From the NCBI GenBank assembly GCA_020723725.1, contig DYIG01000013.1:1-16768 (forward strand): a DNA stretch of 16,768 nt, written 5' to 3'. This stretch comes from Thermaerobacter marianensis (lineage in GTDB: Bacteria > Bacillota > Sulfobacillia > DYIH01 > DYIG01). Numbering within the stretch: position 1 is the first letter of the stretch; each line of letters begins with the position of its first letter. The notes under the pieces are model-generated. The model was not told the origin of the DNA. It ran no database searches and worked only from the letters and a program-made list of their open reading frames with translations. The translations under genes and the position numbers were made by a program. Shown here piece by piece: positions 16,091 through 16,768 of the stretch.

Positions 16091-16768
16091 ATGCAAACAG
16101 GGTCGGTCGGCTTATTAGGAAAACTCAAGGTTAGCACCAAATTGATGGGAGGATTTTTAATAGTAGTGGTCCTCCTGGCGATTGTGGGTCTAAGCGGCAT
16201 TACCTCCATGCGCAAGATGTCTGCCGCAGCAGAGCAGATGTATGTCGGGGAGATCACACCCCTGCAGTATCTCGCTAATATAAGGGCTAATTCAATTTTA
16301 ATAAGGGAAAGCGTGCTGCGCCATGTGATGGAGGATGACCCGGTCAAAAAGAAGGCCTATGAAGACAAGATCGCAGGATATGAACAGGTCTTCCAGAAAA
16401 ACCTGGACGCCTATTCGGCTGTTCATTTGCATGATGAAGAGCTTACCTATTTTGAAGAGTTCAAAAAAGCCTGGAATGAGTATTTGGCAATCCGTAATAA
16501 TACCCTGGCCTTCAGCCGGGAGGGGAAGGTGGCGGAGGCCAAGGCCTCAGGCGCAGAAGCAGGCAAATACTTTGACCGATACCTTGAAGCCATAGCCAAG
16601 TCCATGGAGGTTCACCGCAGCGGGGCCGAGGAACTTTATAATGAGACGAAACAAACGACCGATCGCACAAGCATGATCATGGTCATCATGATTCTGGTGG
16701 CTACCCTGGCCGCCGTGGCTATCGGACTGTTCCTGTCAAGGTCGATATCCCGGTCTGTCAGCACGGTT
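16091..16768 (+). CDS. Methyl-accepting chemotaxis protein, N-terminal part (3'-truncated by window edge)
   Basis: The frame is open from ATG 16091 to the last base, 226 codons, with no stop in view. A short cytoplasmic leader is followed by a membrane helix (about residues 18-40), then a ~150-residue, mostly helical outer domain resembling the four-helix-bundle (4HB_MCP) sensor. A second helix follows (about 194-217), ending in LFLSRSISRSVS, the usual entry into a HAMP domain. The HAMP remainder and signalling hairpin lie beyond the window, so a histidine kinase or adenylate/diguanylate cyclase with the same front end cannot be fully excluded. GGGAGG (16074-16079) lies 11 nt upstream of the ATG. 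It is transcribed away from the GGDEF-EAL gene, pairing a receptor-type sensor with c-di-GMP turnover. Confidence 0.82.
   Translation, partial: MQTGSVGLLGKLKVSTKLMGGFLIVVVLLAIVGLSGITSMRKMSAAAEQMYVGEITPLQYLANIRANSILIRESVLRHVMEDDPVKKKAYEDKIAGYEQVFQKNLDAYSAVHLHDEELTYFEEFKKAWNEYLAIRNNTLAFSREGKVAEAKASGAEAGKYFDRYLEAIAKSMEVHRSGAEELYNETKQTTDRTSMIMVIMILVATLAAVAIGLFLSRSISRSVSTV

Overview
The window reads as chromosomal DNA from a moderately GC-rich endospore-forming-type Gram-positive bacterium. A Desulfotomaculum/Pelotomaculum/Moorella-like clostridial lineage is my best guess. The reasons are purine-rich Shine-Dalgarno sites with frequent TTG and GTG starts, a Gram-positive-type Orn/Lys/Arg decarboxylase, an AMIN-Amidase_3 protein, and a DUF502/O-antigen-ligase pair. 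This placement is inference; no rRNA or other marker gene is present. No tRNA, rRNA, CRISPR array, insertion sequence or phage gene was seen.

Region 1 (1-3378, + strand) is a cell-envelope run. It holds the 3' part of a soluble lytic transglycosylase, a two-helix DUF502 membrane protein, and a large O-antigen-ligase-like membrane protein with a C-terminal TPR domain. The last two genes overlap by ATGA. A perfect 10-bp inverted repeat (3374-3410) closes this run and also the converging gene on the other strand.

Region 2 (3416-4942, - strand) is a lone HNH-nuclease protein. Its HNH domain is joined through a Pro/Ala/Lys-rich linker to an unrecognised C-terminal domain. A promoter and start-deciding Shine-Dalgarno site lie in the divergent gap 4943-5057.

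Region 3 (5058-12479, + strand) is the most interesting part. It is a compact six-gene run with gaps of 35 bp or less and one overlap. In order it encodes a PLP amino-acid decarboxylase, an AMIN-Amidase_3 protein without an export signal, a coenzyme F420-0:glutamate-ligase-like protein, an AMP-forming acyl-CoA-synthetase-like ligase, a fold-type I aminotransferase with an altered cofactor motif, and a MurE-like ligase whose C-terminal substrate motifs are replaced. Three of the six are carboxylate-activating or amide-forming families. No F420 core gene or cell-wall mur cluster is in view. I infer an undescribed small-molecule or wall-modification pathway, product unknown.

Region 4 (12411-16768) is signalling. 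A PAS-GAF-PAS-PAS-GGDEF-EAL protein on the - strand is followed by a GNAT acetyltransferase, whose 3' end overlaps the MurE-like gene by 69 bp. Divergent from it is the 5' part of a methyl-accepting chemotaxis protein, cut by the window edge. The second PAS domain carries a CX2C-X11-CXC cluster close to the Fe-S cysteine spacing of the oxygen sensor NreB, so c-di-GMP turnover here may respond to redox or oxygen.
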